DNA from: Selaginella tamariscina
Taxonomy: Eukaryota > Streptophyta > Lycopodiopsida > Selaginellales > Selaginellaceae
NCBI GenBank assembly: GCA_003024785.1
Contig: PUQB01000150.1
Span: 310,001-374,000 of the forward strand
DNA length: 64,000 bases
Direction: 5' to 3'
The notes under the pieces are model-generated. The model was not told the DNA's origin and did no database searches. It worked only from the letters and a program-made list of their open reading frames with translations. Shown here piece after piece: positions 11,660 through 25,261 of the stretch (the stretch's first letter is position 1; the number at the start of each line of letters is the position of its first letter). The translations under genes and the position numbers were made by a program.

Positions 11660-12287
11660 TAATATATTTAATTATGTCTATATCTTACGTTCTGTCCCCT
11701 CTCTCCCCCCCTCCCCCCCCCCAATATACTATGTATTCTATTGACTCTTTACTTTTTATATATGATGTATTTATACACAGGGGGATGGTGCATGGCATGG
11801 AGGCTGCCTTGCTCTTGCTGAGTTGGCCTGTCGGGGACTTCTCGTCTTTCAGAAGTGGTTCCTCTCATTATTCAGGTATATATCTGTATGATATATTCAC
11901 AAAACTATATATGCTGCATTTTCTATACTATCACACATCGTTATATACATTAACATTTGATCCACAATTATGTTAAAGAGATATTACATGGTTGGACACA
12001 CACACACACACTGACATGTTGGTTCAGGCATTGCATTACGATGTTCTAAGAGGACCACACAGCGTTGGTGCTCATGTGAGGGACGCAGCTGCATATGTGT
12101 GCTGGCCTTTTGCTTGAGCTTACATGCCCGCACTCATGAGCGAGCACCTCGAGCAGCTGGCACCTGAAAATCATCTCTGTAGCATTCTACGACCGCGAGG
12201 TATACATCTGTATCTGCATACGTAAATATATACAGATACATGAGAGAGAGAGAGAGAGCACTTGGAGACTTCAAAGTCTCTTGGTAA

Positions 12288-12473
<186 letters not shown>

Positions 12474-14600
12474 TAGACGTGGCACCTTTCATTGGCCAGT
12501 TTGAGGAGTACCTATTCGAGAACTTTTAGAGTCTAAAATCCATCATTGGGTAAACTTTGAACGCACATAGATATATACATATTTGTCTTGTGCAAATATT
12601 TCATTATTTTGTATAGGTACACTGCATAAGAAGGTAAATAAACAAATCGGAATGGTTTAATGTGTCTATAGACTTTGTTTGTGAGTGCATTGATGTATAT
12701 GTGAATATTCTGCCTGTTAACATGTACATACATGTATAGGTACTTGCGCACGCGCGCACTTACACACCACCTTGATATACACATGCATAGTATGGGAGAC
12801 TCCCTGTTATTATTCAGTGATATAACTTCATAGCTGACCTTTATATATGTGCTGATATATATGAAGTCAAGTGCATTCATGATGTATATGTATATTTTCG
12901 GTAAACAGATATTAAGTAAGCAAGTCTCTCATGTCTGTATAAAAGGTGTGTATCTACGTATAAAAGTCACCACACGTCCAGCCCAGGCAACGCAACGACC
13001 ATACATCCTTATACCCTCAATCCCAAACCGAACTTCTGAAACAACTTTGCTACTTAAGTCAATTGATATAACAGCTAAAGGAACACGTACAATATTAGAA
13101 AAAGCAAATAATAATTTGACATATTCTTGTAGTATTTTCACACACGCACACACACACACATGCTTATTAGTCAAGTATGATCCGGAGTACTTTGAGAGCA
13201 CAGTCATTGGATTGGTGAGCTCCTGGAGTATGTCACCTGACTTGAACTTGCGTCATGGTGCCACTCTAGCTGCTGCAGAAGTCATTCGTGCTCCCCATGA
13301 ATGTGGCTTTAAGCTTTCACCAGGTACATTAGATCATGTATACTATGTATACATGTATATATACAGATGAGTATATATCGATATATGCTCAGTGCTATAA
13401 TTATACAAATGTAGATACAGATCGATATATCTACGATCTTTGTTTCATCTGTGTATCAGACCTACATATCCAAACGGTACATAACAAAGTATACCTGTCT
13501 AGTTACATACAATTATATTCTAAGGTATGATATCTAACATTAAACGTAAGATCGTACTCCTTAAAAACATAACCACAGATACGCATACACGTGGATATAC
13601 CTTAGATACATCTCTGTCTCTGTCTGTCTCTCTCGTGTAGGCGTTTCCATTCACTTCTTTCCTCTTTCTGTAGCTTTACTGTTCGCATATCGTACTGTAT
13701 AGTATGCTAAATAAGTTGGTTGAAAGTACAGGATTGGCTGTGTGCGTGCGTGCGTGCGCGTGTGTTGTATAATTTAATATCGTGAATATACGCCAACACG
13801 CGCACGTACACATATGTTTCTATAGAGTTTCTCTTTAATGTTGTTAGAAAGGGAGAAAATTGTAGCGGGGATGGTACCGGCTATTGAGAAAGCTAGACTA
13901 TATCGAGGGAAAGGGTGGGAGATAATGCGTGCTGCGGTTTCAAGGCTCATCCAATGCACTGCTCTTATATTAATTCCCATCTCTTCCAAAACCAAGAAAG
14001 CCCTCCTTGACACTTTGGATGAAAATCTCAAGCATCCCAACAGTCAAATCCAGGGAAGTGTCCGTTAACAAACGCACGCACGCACGCACAGTTTCTATGT
14101 GTATGTGTCCATATATCTATCTAAATATGGCATGTTTATGTGTACCTATATGCATGTGTACTACGTGCGCTATATAGGTCATCTGAGAAGATACTTTCAT
14201 TAGCTGTTATATGCACATCACTATGGGTGTGTGCGTGTGCGTCTGTACGTCTATACTTGTATTGTGTCTATACCTAATATGAACAACATTTATATAATTG
14301 TCTAAATATATATAAATGTGCATATAATCACATCTTTGGGTTTGTTGTGATGGTTTATAAAATTATGCGTAAGCTGTTACTCATACGCATTGCTGCATCA
14401 CACACACACACACAGTGATTAGGCTGTTGCAACGGCGGGATTTAAGATATGTGAGGGCTTACATCGTTAGCGTTAACGACGGAGAAGCATCTTCAAGGTT
14501 TAACCGACATTAATCCTGCAAAAAGACGTGGCTCTTCTCTGGCCCTTTGATCTTTACCAAGTGAATTCCTTCTACCCTCGTGGAAAGAAGTTGAAGTAAG

Positions 14601-14601
<1 letters not shown>

Positions 14602-14642
<41 letters not shown>

Positions 14643-14646
14643 TGTG
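14602..14646. repeat. (TG)n microsatellite
   Basis: A GT run of about 45 bp begins seven bases after the exon donor at 14596. Other short GT/CA, GCGT and CGCA runs occur at 9491, 12000, 13141, 13741, 14075, 14399 and 15050 in the same gene. Confidence 0.9.
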
Positions 14647-14995
14647 ATGATATTTGTGTGTTACTTATATATGTGTACATGTATCTATGTATAAACTGGT
14701 GCAAATGTGTATAATATATTAAGATTCCACGTTGTGTGGACTACACGCACATATAATACATATGCTGTATTTGTACAATGCACAGGTGCAGGAAAACGTG
14801 GAAGAACGAGGCCCTGAGGCACGAGTAAACGAAGTTATAGGTTTAACAAGCGTATGCAACACACTAGCAGAATCTTTGGGGTGCAGAAAGTCAACGCTGA
14901 CCAAGGTTTGACTGGTTTGACCAATGCGAAATACACCCCTTCGAAAACCAGCGATGAAAATGCATCGTGTGCTTCTCTTCCGGCTACTAAAACAG

Positions 14996-15790
14996 GTTTA
15001 TTTAGTTTTGCTTTATTTTTTACATTTCAAAATTAGAATCTAAATGACGTGTGTGTGTGTGTGTGTGTGTTCTCACACGTAACAGTGTGAACTATCTACA
15101 CAAATCAATTTGCCTCAGTTTAATATCTTTTCTACAAATATACATACATAATCTCATTTTGTTTTATTTAATTTTATTTTGTAAACTGTTTCATTTTTTA
15201 CAAAATTAAGAAGTCGACCATTTGATGAAACCTCTGGTTTTTACTAAAATTTAAAACTCTAAAATTGAATTATTGTAAATTAAAATAATATATATACATA
15301 CACACTGAGGTTTTCTCTTATATTTACCAAACAATTCTTTTTAATAAACCTTTTTTCAAACTAGAGCATATAAGATTGAGCAGTGGTGCTCACAAAATAA
15401 TCTTAGATCTTATTACAAATGTGAGGCATTGATTAACAAATATAAACAGTTTATAAATTGCTTAAATAATAAAGATTCACCTTATATTCAAGAGCAAAAA
15501 GAGATTCTTTAATTTAAAACTATGTCACCCATAATTTTACATCATATTTTATTATTTGACTTATATTTATTATCAGTGAAATCTTATTATAAGTAAAAAT
15601 TAAAATTTTAATGAAAATATTTGATAATATTTTATTAACTTTTATAAAAGCTAATTCATATTATTTAAATTAATTAATATGGTTAACATTCTTACAATTT
15701 TGTTTAAGGGAATGATGTTGGTAAATATTAATTAAACATATTGATGAACCTTAATAAATATAACTTTATATTCAAGAGCAAAAGAGATTC
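14996..15790. other. AT-rich intronic or intergenic DNA beyond the last TBCD exon
   Basis: Begins with a plausible donor (AACAG|GTTTAT). No further TBCD exon is visible here. A segment at 15480-15600 (TTCAAGAGCAAAAAGAGATTC, then AATTTAAAACTATGTCA, then ATTTGACTTATATTTATTAT) is a diverged copy of the sequence into which the solo LTR inserted (15768-15790 plus 17624-17720). Confidence 0.55.
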
Positions 15791-17623
15791 TGTCATAGTT
15801 TTTACTATGACTCGACCCTTACTTTGGACGTTGACTGTTGTTACCTATTGTACTATGTTGATGGACCCTAGATGTAGTAGGAAACAGGCCCGCTTAGTGC
15901 ACTTGGGTATCTGGTGATGGTCCGGCCGGGTGTCATTAGGTATTTGCAGGAAACTCTAAGCGAAGCTAGAACTTACCTTCTAGAAACCCACCCCCAATTT
16001 TGACGTTCCGAATAGGCTGATTGGTCTTTGCAGATGAGTTTGGCGTGTTAAGTAGGGTTAGGAACACCCCTAGGGTTGACCTAACCCTAGGGTTGCCCTA
16101 ACCCACGCCCTAAAACCCCCACCCCCTTGGGTAGGGTTTAGGGGTAGGAGTAAGGGTGAGTTATAGGCTCATATTGCTAATTTATCTAAGGGGCTAGAAT
16201 TCAGTGCCAGCCCACTAACACAAATAGGAAAAGAGGGGGGGGGTCCGTCACATAAATAAGGTAGAGTATACGTAGGAGAAGCTCCTAGGTTCATGAATGA
16301 GTTCGTTGCTCTTCTGCAGGTGCAAGCTTCAGCTTGTGTCATTAAGGTACAACCCTCTGTTGTGCCGCCCTAACTTCCAGATGCCAGGGGTACGTCCCAC
16401 CTTCGGGGTAGCTTACCCTTAACGTTGGCGAATCCATGCCTGGGAGGACTTGTCTGAATGCACGTTCCAAGAGGCAGAGGTTGAGGCTTGTCTCCAGCCT
16501 CCTCCTCCACGTCAAGCTAGGTGTAGCACTCACAGCCAAGCAAGGCACATCCGTGTCCTTGACCAACTGTGGGCATGGATCTTGTTTGACAGGTTCACGT
16601 TACCTGGTTCCTGAGGTTCATTGAGGGGTTCTAGAGTTGGCATTTAGGAACCACGTTTGTGGTACTTGGTGCAACTCTTGAATCTAAGGCTATGGCATGA
16701 TAGCCCACATCATGGAAGGCAGTGTCACATGGAGATGTGACACTGGGCTAAACGTCACATGGTACAACACCCGAGGCACGCCCTTTGGGGTTATGTCATG
16801 GGCTTGTTGCTAAGGGGTTGGATACTCTAGCAAACAGGCATGCTTGTGCTTGCACTAGGGTGCTAAGCCTTGGGCATCCGCTTAAGGAGGTTAGGTTTTG
16901 TAACTAGGTGTGCTTTGGCACACTTGGCTAGGGGAGTGTTCTCCTTGGAATCCAGGGGTTGAACAACCTAAGCTCATTAGCAGAAGCCCTTTCGTAAGGC
17001 ACTCGCAAGGTCATGTGCTTAGGGTTATCCCAAACCTAGCCTTAGGGAGTTTGCTTAGCAGAACACTCGTGTCCGCCTACGGCGCACACTCGTGTCCTCA
17101 TTAAGTACTAGCCCTAGGTCTAGGGTATAACTTGGCCACTCAAACCCTTAGGGGTTAGTTGTGGTTCAGGTACCCCTTGTCGCCCTAAAGGGGTTGTACT
17201 CCCGGATGAGGGTGATTCCTCAAGGGGTAAGTGACGATGTCTTAGCTCTGTCTAGGGGTATGTGTGGAACACACGTCTCCTTGATGGGGGTTAGGGCATG
17301 AGTCTGTCTAGGTCTTCTAGGGCAAAACCCTAAGTCAACTAGGGTTATCCCTCAAGGGTTTTGGGGGCAGACACTCTAGGGAGACTTAAGCTAAACCCTA
17401 AGTCAACTGGGGTTATCCCTCAAGGGTTTTTTGGGGGTAGACACTCTAGGGAGACTTAAGATAAACCCTAAGTCTCCTGTCCACTTGGCATTAGAGTCTA
17501 ACCTTAGGGGTCATTGGGTTGTTCTAGGAAACTTAGCGTTGCTCACACAGGGTGATAACGCCGAATGGCCACCTGGCAGCCACGTGTTGCCACGTGTTGG
17601 CCCTTTGGGTTAAAACTCTGACA
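15791..17623 (+). mobile_element. Solo LTR of the A-type Ty3/Gypsy family
   Basis: An 1,833-bp LTR running from TGTCATAG to CTCTGACA, flanked by a perfect 5-bp duplication GATTC (15786-15790 and 17624-17628). It is closely similar along its length to the LTRs at 37318-39072 and 50067-51806. It contains the family's G-tract (near 16236) followed by the TATA-like CATAAATAAGG, and several telomere-like CCCTAGGGTT motifs near 16060-16110. Small open frames inside are spurious. No primer-binding site or internal sequence follows, so the element was lost by recombination between its LTRs. Confidence 0.92.
17325..17462. repeat. Two tandem copies of about 69 bp inside the solo LTR
   Basis: Copies at 17325-17392 and 17393-17462 each run from AAACCCTAAGTCAACT to GGGAGACTTAAG. 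The LTRs of elements A and B have only one copy at this place, so the duplication is private to this LTR. Confidence 0.8.
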
Positions 17624-17926
17624 GATTCTCTAATTTCAAAATTATGTCAACCCTAGATTGAAAAGGTTTCCATTATATTGTTATCATTTGACTTAAACAT
17701 TTAAATATTTATTATTAATTAATTTATTATAAGCCAGTAAATAGCTTTGTGAGAGCTCGGAATATAGAAATGTGTATATCCATTAGTTCAGAAAACCTAA
17801 CTTATATACAAGAGCGAGTGGTCCAAATTGAATCCAATCCAACGGCTATCAAAATCCACTACTAATAATAGTATGTGCACATGCAGCCATACACATGGAT
17901 CTTCCTCTCATAAGGGTGTAAGTTGG

Positions 17927-19469
17927 TTAGGGTTCTCTTGTAGATGGGCCCAGATCTAGAGGAACATTAGGAGGAGGCACTGGTGGATCTATAGGCGGCA
18001 CAACTTGTTCTCGTTGCACAAAATGCTTCAATCGTTGTACATGTACAATCTCTGGAGGATCGGGTTGAATGTCGTGCTGAACCTCATAAATCTGTGGCCC
18101 TACTTGCCGTAGCACTCGATACGGTCCTTTCCACTGAGGAAGGAGACTCTTAACTAAACCATGTATGATAAGCTTGGGAAAACGAATCAACACTAGTTCA
18201 TCAACCTTGTACTCCGCAGGAGGACGATGATGTGAGTTGTATCGTTGTTGTTGTCCTACTTGTACGCAGCCCAAGTGTTCTGTTGACTTCGCACGAACCA
18301 ATGGAAGAATGCTCGTCAGATACCGATCCCATGACCTAGCATCAGCAGCTCACGATAACCGAGAAGGCAAACCCAACTCAGTGGCAACCCAGGTCATGAC
18401 CATACAAGAGCTTATATGCGGAAGTACCAATGGAACTTTGAACTCTAGTGACATAAGCATATCGGAGAGACGGCAGATAACCATCCCAATCCGAATGTTG
18501 AAAGTTCACATACTTCGCGATCATCCCCTTGAAGGTTCTGATGAGCCATTCCACTAAACCATCTGTCTGAGGATGATAAGCACTTGTGGGCGTATCCCTA
18601 GTCGAGATGTCAAAACATGAAATGCCTCAGCCATAAATGCAGGACTATTATCCGAGAGAATTCGCTCCGGACAAGAATGCTGAAACACGACCCGATTCAA
18701 GAGAAACTGACCAATAGCAGAAGCAGTCACACTAGCAAGAGCACCAACTTTTCCCAACGAGTTAGGTAATTAGAAGTAATAACAAACGTACTCCCAGCAG
18801 TTGACCGCGGAAAAGGTTCCATCAAATTAAATGCCACCAATTCAAACGGACGAGAAACTGCAATTGACTCCAACCGTCCTTCCGAAGCACATGGGGAGTA
18901 TTGCGAGCTTGGCACCACACACAGCTACGCACATACCGAATCACATCTCCTCGCAACTCCGGCCAATAGAAAGATCTGCGCAGCTTCTCCATCACCCGAC
19001 GATGTCCCATGTGCCTGCCAAGAATAGAAGAGTCATGGTAAGCATGGAGGAAGCGTGGAATGAAGATTGAAGGCACCACCAACTGCAAAGGATCATCTGG
19101 ATCAGTCCCCACAAAATAAAGAAGGTCATCCTGAAGGCGATATTGCGAATGTAAATGCCTGAAAGGCAAGTCATCAGCAAGTGATGCAGGATTCTCAAAC
19201 CCATCATGAAGCCTTCGAATCCACGGCTCAACCTTTTGAGCTTCCTGAACCTCATCCAAAGACGGCAAATCTAACTCTGCATTCTGCGGACATTGAATGT
19301 CAAGCAACACAGCAACTGCTGATGGTACGGAATCTTCGTCCAAAAAGTCCCACTGAAGCTGGAACAATTGGTTCCTCTGGGGCAACAGAAGAGAGAGAAG
19401 GTGGAAGAGGAGCCCGAGAAAGAGCATCAACATCAGCCATGGAACTTCCTGGGTGATGAACAACTTCAA
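17927..19469 (-). CDS. Element E integrase, frame-shifted
   Basis: The HHCC zinc-binding domain (HAYHDSSILGRHMGHRRV ... CVWCQAR) is in the frame 19469-18822. The catalytic core follows in 18918-18554, with NSPAFMAEAF preserving the second-Asp region. The C-terminal SH3-like domain is in 18301-17927 (LVLIRFPK ... WKGPYRVLRQVGPQIYEV). The end is Pro-rich with no chromodomain. Frames change between the three blocks. Confidence 0.85.
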
Positions 19470-19562
19470 AGTCGTAAATTTGAAGTTTCAAGGCCCACCG
19501 AGCAATACGCCCAATCAAATTCTTCCGCTTCAATAACGAAGTGACTACTGCATGGTCGCCTT

Positions 19563-20950
19563 TCAACAACGTCTGCGAACCATGCAAGTAGGCATGGAGC
19601 TTCTCTCAAAACCCCAAACTGCTGCTAGACACTCCTTTTCTGTCGTGGAGTAATTCACCTCTGCTGGCTGCAATGTACGGCTGATGTACGCAATGGGATG
19701 TCGTTGGCCAGGAACACTCATACTCTCCCGCATCAATACGACCCCGAGGCTGATGTCAAAGCATCTACACGCAAGATGAAAGGACAGGTGTAATCCGGGT
19801 ACACCAAAACTGGAGAAGTCGTCAACAACTCTTTGAGATCTGCAAATGCTTGCTTGCAATCCTTAGACCAAACAAAAAAAGTCATTGACGATTTCAACAA
19901 TGCGCGTAACGGTGCAGTACGATCTAAAAGATGATCCACAAAACGACCCAGATATTGTACCTTGCCAAAAAGCGTTGCACATCATTCACACACTTTGGCA
20001 TAAGGAACTTCAAAACTGCAACTAGTTTGTCAGGATCGACTTGCAAACCTTCATGTGAAATGCAATAACCCAGATAAGTGGTGTCCTTTGATTCAAACAC
20101 ACACTTAGATGGCTTCAGCTTCAAACCAATTTCCGCAACCGATCCAAAACCTTACGTACATCACCGACATGCTCCTCTCACATTCCATCCGAATGGATCA
20201 AAACATCATCGATGAAATCGGCAGTCACCTCCGGCATTTCGCAAAGAACCTCATCCATCATATGCTGGAAAGTTGCTGGAGCATTGCTCAAACCGAAAGG
20301 CATCATCAAGAACTCGTACTGGCCAAATGGTGTCCAAAAAGCAGTCTTGGAATGTCCATGTCAGCCATCGGAACTTGCCGATACCCAGATGCAAGATTTA
20401 ACTTGATGAACCAACGGCTCCACCCCAGTCGATCCAAAAGGTCTGTAGTATGAGGAAGTGGGTACACATCAGAGACGGTTACCTCATTTAATGGGCGATA
20501 ATCAATGCAAAATCGAACGCTTCCCATCAGGCTTCGTGACAAAGTGAGGTTCACTGCCCAAGGACTCTGAGATTTCCGGATAACACCCTTCTCCAACATC
20601 TCTTTGACATTCGCTCGTAAGATCTTAAGCTTTGGTGATCGACGCCGAATAGGTACCTTGATTGGCCTAGCATCTCCAATTGGAATAGGGTGGCGTGTCG
20701 CAATCTTGGCCCCAGATGACAAGTCAAAGTTGAAAAGATCAGCATACTCCTTCTTGAGTTGATCAACAATTACAGCACGATGATCATTTGATGGATCCAG
20801 AGAAGAAAAGGAAGAGCATGAAGGGAAAATGGTTTGAAATAAGGGTGAGACAAAAGTGATGGAAGCAGATGGACGAAGTGGAATAGAAGTAAGAGGAATG
20901 GAAGAAAGACGAGGAACAAGAGGGAGACTTTTTAAAGTCACACTTGGCAT
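19563..20950 (-). CDS. Element E reverse transcriptase and RNase H, frame-shifted
   Basis: RT begins in the frame 20950-20306 with IKVPIRRRSPK, MLEKGVIRKSQSPWA, FCIDYRPLNEVTV and YPLPHTTDLLDRL. The catalytic box reads FIDD (codons at 20205-20216). The frame 20124-19924 carries LKPSKCVFE and YLGYCISHEG. RNase H lies at 19859-19563, with HPIAYISRTLQPAEVNYSTTEKEC. At least four frame changes interrupt the chain. Confidence 0.85.
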
Positions 20951-21240
20951 GATTGTGAGTCAACCAATCCATACCAAGAATAGGTGAAACGCTTGACTCG
21001 GCACCACCCGTAAAGATTGAAGCTCGAGCTCACAATCATCCACACAAACAACAATGTCCACTTCGTCCCGCGAACAAAGCATGAGTGTGTCCATTGCCGT
21101 ACAGAATGAAGAATGGTTCTACCGCACGACGCAAATGAAGACTGCAACGTGTAGCAACAGATTGAGAAATAGAGGACAAACTCGAACCTATATCCACCAA
21201 CACTGAAAGGAAAACAGAACGTGGCGTGTGATTATACCGA
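20938..21240 (-). CDS. Element E aspartic protease remnant
   Basis: Between the zinc knuckle and the RT, the minus strand reads LVDIGSSLSSIS near 21170-21210, the retropepsin active-site pattern with D-I-G-S in place of D-T/S-G-A. The rest is short and frame-disrupted. Identification rests on this motif and on the position. Confidence 0.55.
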
Positions 21241-21539
21241 GCTTGAAAAGTGAAAACCGAATGATTTGGTGCCGAGTGAACCCCTTAATGATACTCCCGA
21301 AAGAAAGATGGAGGTCACTAATTTATTTGCACGAGGACCCTCCTCTACTCATGCGATTCATCATTTCCCGGAAGATTCATCGGATCACAACCTTCCACTA
21401 CAGCAGCACCAACCGGACGTTGTTGACGCCATGGCCTCCATCCTAAAAATGGGAGACGCCAATCGGGAAACCATTGACAGTGCCGATACGTGTGTCCAAC
21501 CTCATCACACGCCCAACAACGAACTACATGTCCACGTCC

Positions 21540-22190
21540 TCATCCACAGGCCCCACCTTGTGCTGGTACACGAGCGGCAATAGCCTCAACCTCCATTGGA
21601 GCAGGTCCATCCCCAATATGAAGTGGAACGAGAGCACGTGAAGGCGCAAGTGGGAGAGGTGACGACTCAGATCGTTGTGCCAGCCTTAAAGCATCGTCAA
21701 GAGTCACTGGAGCTAGTGCATGCACAAGCCCCACAAGGTCTTGACGAAGTGCTGGCCACAACATACCTAACTTGATGCGTTCCGACATGTTAGGTTCTGC
21801 ACGCAGCAAAAGGCTTCGAAAGCGAACACCAAACTGCATCACCGACTCAGATGGCTCCTGACGAATACAATGCAACTGCTGAAAAGCATCATCATAGTTG
21901 TCTGCATGCCCAAATGCACGTTTGAAGATCTCTGGAAGAATATCTAATCTCCACGAGTTGCAACGTCTAGACCATTGTACCACTGCAACGCCGTCCCTTG
22001 AAGACAAGTAGGAAACTCGCGCAAACATTGAGCACCATCCCACGAATGATATGTGACAACCACAGTGAAGTGGTCAAACCAATGATACACATCATCTCCA
22101 AGATTTCCGCGAAAGAAATCCGGTCGAACACGGGGGTTTGCAACATGAGTAGGAGGAGTACCCTGACCGTGAATGCTGCCATCAACTGAG
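21540..22190 (-). CDS. Element E Gag (capsid region), frame-shifted
   Basis: On the minus strand the region starts near 22190. A first frame has HWFDHFTVV-like sequence, then LQGTALQWYNG. The long frame 22043-21540 carries FKRAFGHADNYDDAFQQL and a hydrophobic-rich capsid segment typical of Retrotrans_gag. A CX2CX4HX4C zinc knuckle (CWACDEVGHTYRHC) follows just downstream in another frame, near 21485-21530. Gag forms the particle that packages the element RNA. Confidence 0.8.
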
Positions 22191-22569
22191 AATGATTGTT
22201 TAGCTACATACGCATGGCATCCAACAACTGCATGAGTAACTGCTTCACAGACAAGGGATTTGCCTGTTGTGGATCTATGGATGAAGAAAAGACAGAATCT
22301 ACAAGAAAGGAATAGATCTAGACAATGGAAAAGCTAGACTTAAGAAGAAAAAGAAAATTGATAAAAAGACACAAATCCGAGCACTCCGTAGGGACAATTA
22401 GAGGTTCCCCTCACCTCCACCAATGTGAGAGCTCGGAATATAGAAATGTATATATCCATTAGTTCAGAAACCCTAACTTATATACAAGAGCGAGTGGTCC
22501 AGATTGAATCCAATCCGACGGCTATCAAAATCTATATGTGCACATGCAGCAGTACACGTGGATCTTACA

Positions 22570-25240
22570 GCTTCATAAATTTTATGCATAATTAATGATG
22601 CACATGATTATGCAGGTCAACGTAAAATCGATATCAATTATGCTGTATCACCAAAATGTAGTACCCTATTGATCGAATCTTGAGTAATTCACCATGCTTT
22701 TATTATTACATTGTATATATTTATTATGAAACTGATTACATGTAAGCTTAGTTATAAATAAATAGCTGCCCTTGTAAATAATTGACATTGTATGAGTCTA
22801 AACAAAATCTAAATTTTTTTACTTCATGATATGAGATAATATTTACTCTTGATAAGATTTAATTTTTCTTTAATTATATTTTTCAAAGAAAATTATAGTG
22901 GTTTTATTCTTATGTAAATTTGTGAATATTTTCATTCTCTTGTGAATATTCTCATCACATTTCTCTGCTATCAACATGGCTATTGGATCTAATGTATGTA
23001 GTCCTAACACATAACCAAAGTTTGATTCTTCCCTTGTAACATATTTTATATATATATGTATTAGTTGATGTCATGCATACATACTCTATATGACCCTATT
23101 TGCAATTTGCATAACTATAAATGTGTTTATTTCATTTTTAATTTTATTTACTCATATGCATTGAGTTTACCATAATTATGCATACTAGCATTGGGCTTGG
23201 TCAAATACCCATCTATATTAGTATTACATAATGTGTGTGCATTTGCGTTCTTGAGCTTAGAATTAAATGGTTCTAAATATGTTTTACTACGATCGTAAAT
23301 ACATAAAAGCTAATCGTGAGTGTTTACTATGCATTCTTTTGTTTGGGATCTTAAATTGAGTCTTTGCTCAATAGGTGGATATGCTTATTTATTTTTATTA
23401 TATCTTTATAACTTTGCTTTCAAATGTTAAAAATGCAACACTACTTGCTGATATTAAAACTTCAAAAGTGTGAAAAAAAATATTATTATATGTACAAGTT
23501 CTCATTCATTATAAATGAAGATTAGATATGTTACAAGTGTATAAAGAAAAGAATAATTATGTACATTATGTAATTTGGGATAAATAAAAAATGAATCACA
23601 TGTTATATAAATAAGTAATAAATATTTGTAGGATCTTTTAACTTTTTTTTTATTAAAGGAGTTTCTTACACATAATAATTTATAAGCACTTGATTAGTTT
23701 TTATTTAAAATATTTAAAGAACGAAAAAAACTATAACAAAAGTAAGAATGTTAGTATAGTTCAGCATTTAGATTATTATTAAATATGGATTTTCTTTCAC
23801 AAATTTTTTTATCCCACTATATCCTTCCTTTGTAATAAGTTTGGTGGGCATCTTACCTATAGTACATAATAAAATCCTTTATTTATTTATCTTTGTCACT
23901 TATTTTTATTATTAAAGATTATTATATGGTGTATAAAAAGAATATGTAAGTAATTAGCTTTTTCTTTATATTTTACTTTTTTATTATTCCACGCGATACT
24001 TAAACAATTCAAAGTTATTTATTGTCAGGATTTTTTATTTATTTTCATTATTGTTATTTATATGATCTTTATTAAATCATGTTCCTATTATTTTATCCAT
24101 CAAATGTTAATATTTTTAATAAGAAATAAGCTACCATGTAATCAATAAGTTATATGATTGTTGTATTAATGTTATGAATATAAAAATATATATTTAAAAT
24201 AATCACACAAGTAGTATTATAAATTTATCTTATCTATACTTTCAATACAACATGTATATACAACACACATATATATGTTGTACATGTTTATATGCCATGT
24301 TTTTACTCATTCAAAAGCTTGTCAGTTGAGGTATAAAAATTAATTAATTTATTTATAATTATGTTTAATAAATAAATTTAATAATTAAGATTATTGATGA
24401 TGTGTACTTAAATGTGTTGCCACACAAAAAAAGAAGAGAGTTATGTGAGCTTAACGTAACCACATTTTCTAAGGAATATTAAGGTTTAAGTAATTCAAGT
24501 GAGAAGGAAATTTTCTTAAACAATCAAACCTTATGTTGAGTGCTAAAGTAATTTTCTTAAGCTATGCTATGCAAAAGGTAAGTGAGAAGGCATTTCGCAT
24601 AATTTATGTTATATTAAGAGTAAGTAGGGAAGTGTTTTATATCTCTTAACAATTAAATCTTTATGTCCTTTGAAAAATAAAGGCATGAAAACCCTAGAAT
24701 CTAAACATTAGTTAAAATCTATTGTCTGTTACTTAATTATATTAAAATATTTCTTTCGCACATAAAATGTTAAAAGGAAATACACACATAGACAAAGGAG
24801 AATTCTTGGTATATTTGAGGAGCCCTCTAAGCAGGAAAGTAGTGAGGCTAGACTCGTCAAGCACATATTTGTTAGGATAAAAATGTAAATTTTAAAATTT
24901 TATGAGATTTCAGGGCTTATGAGTTTAATCCCATATTCTAGAATATTTTTACCATTATTCTTTTAGTTGGCTATATATATATCCCAAAAATCATGTTTGT
25001 ACCTTGAAAATTCAATTTAAAAAACGTCATGCACATCTTTGTTTTAAATACATTAAAATTTATAATTAATTTGTAATTTAGGATTTATAATAAATAGTGA
25101 TTATGGCATTTACTAACATCTTCTTAAATTCATTTCAATTTATTATATATATTAATTTATTAATATTTAAAAATGATTATGTTTTATAATTATAATAAGT
25201 TATAATAATTAACATTCCACATGTTGAATTGGACGTCGGG
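22570..25240. other. AT-rich DNA with no recognisable gene
   Basis: About 2.7 kb of AT-rich sequence with short TA and poly-T runs and stops in all frames. No TBCD exon, transposon domain, tRNA or tandem array is visible. Confidence 0.6.
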
Positions 25241-25261
25241 CTAATACCTTGGCATTTGGCC

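Larger units (their letters stand above)
17748..22569 (-). mobile_element. Ty3/Gypsy element E with about 150-bp LTRs
   Basis: Direct repeats at 17748-17903 and 22424-22569 (TGTGAGAGCTCGG ... GGATCTT) are the LTRs. Flanks share GCTT (17744-17747 and 22570-22573). Coding order on the minus strand is gag, protease, RT, RNase H, integrase, the Ty3/Gypsy order. The inner end of the left LTR lacks the ACA seen at the outer end of the right one, a small terminal deletion. The coding part is broken by many frameshifts, so the copy is inactive. No chromodomain is visible after the integrase C-terminus. Confidence 0.88.

Noticed and set aside
12849..13370. 173-codon plus-strand frame
   Set aside because: Only the last part (13171-13323) is a TBCD exon; the rest is intron read through, with a CA run and no homology.
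16055..16140. A true interstitial telomere array
   Set aside because: The AACCCTA-like motifs are degenerate, interspersed and identical in all LTR copies, so they belong to the retrotransposon.
16342..17613. Small open frames in the solo LTR and homologous frames in other LTRs
   Set aside because: They shift and break between copies of the same LTR, so they are chance frames.
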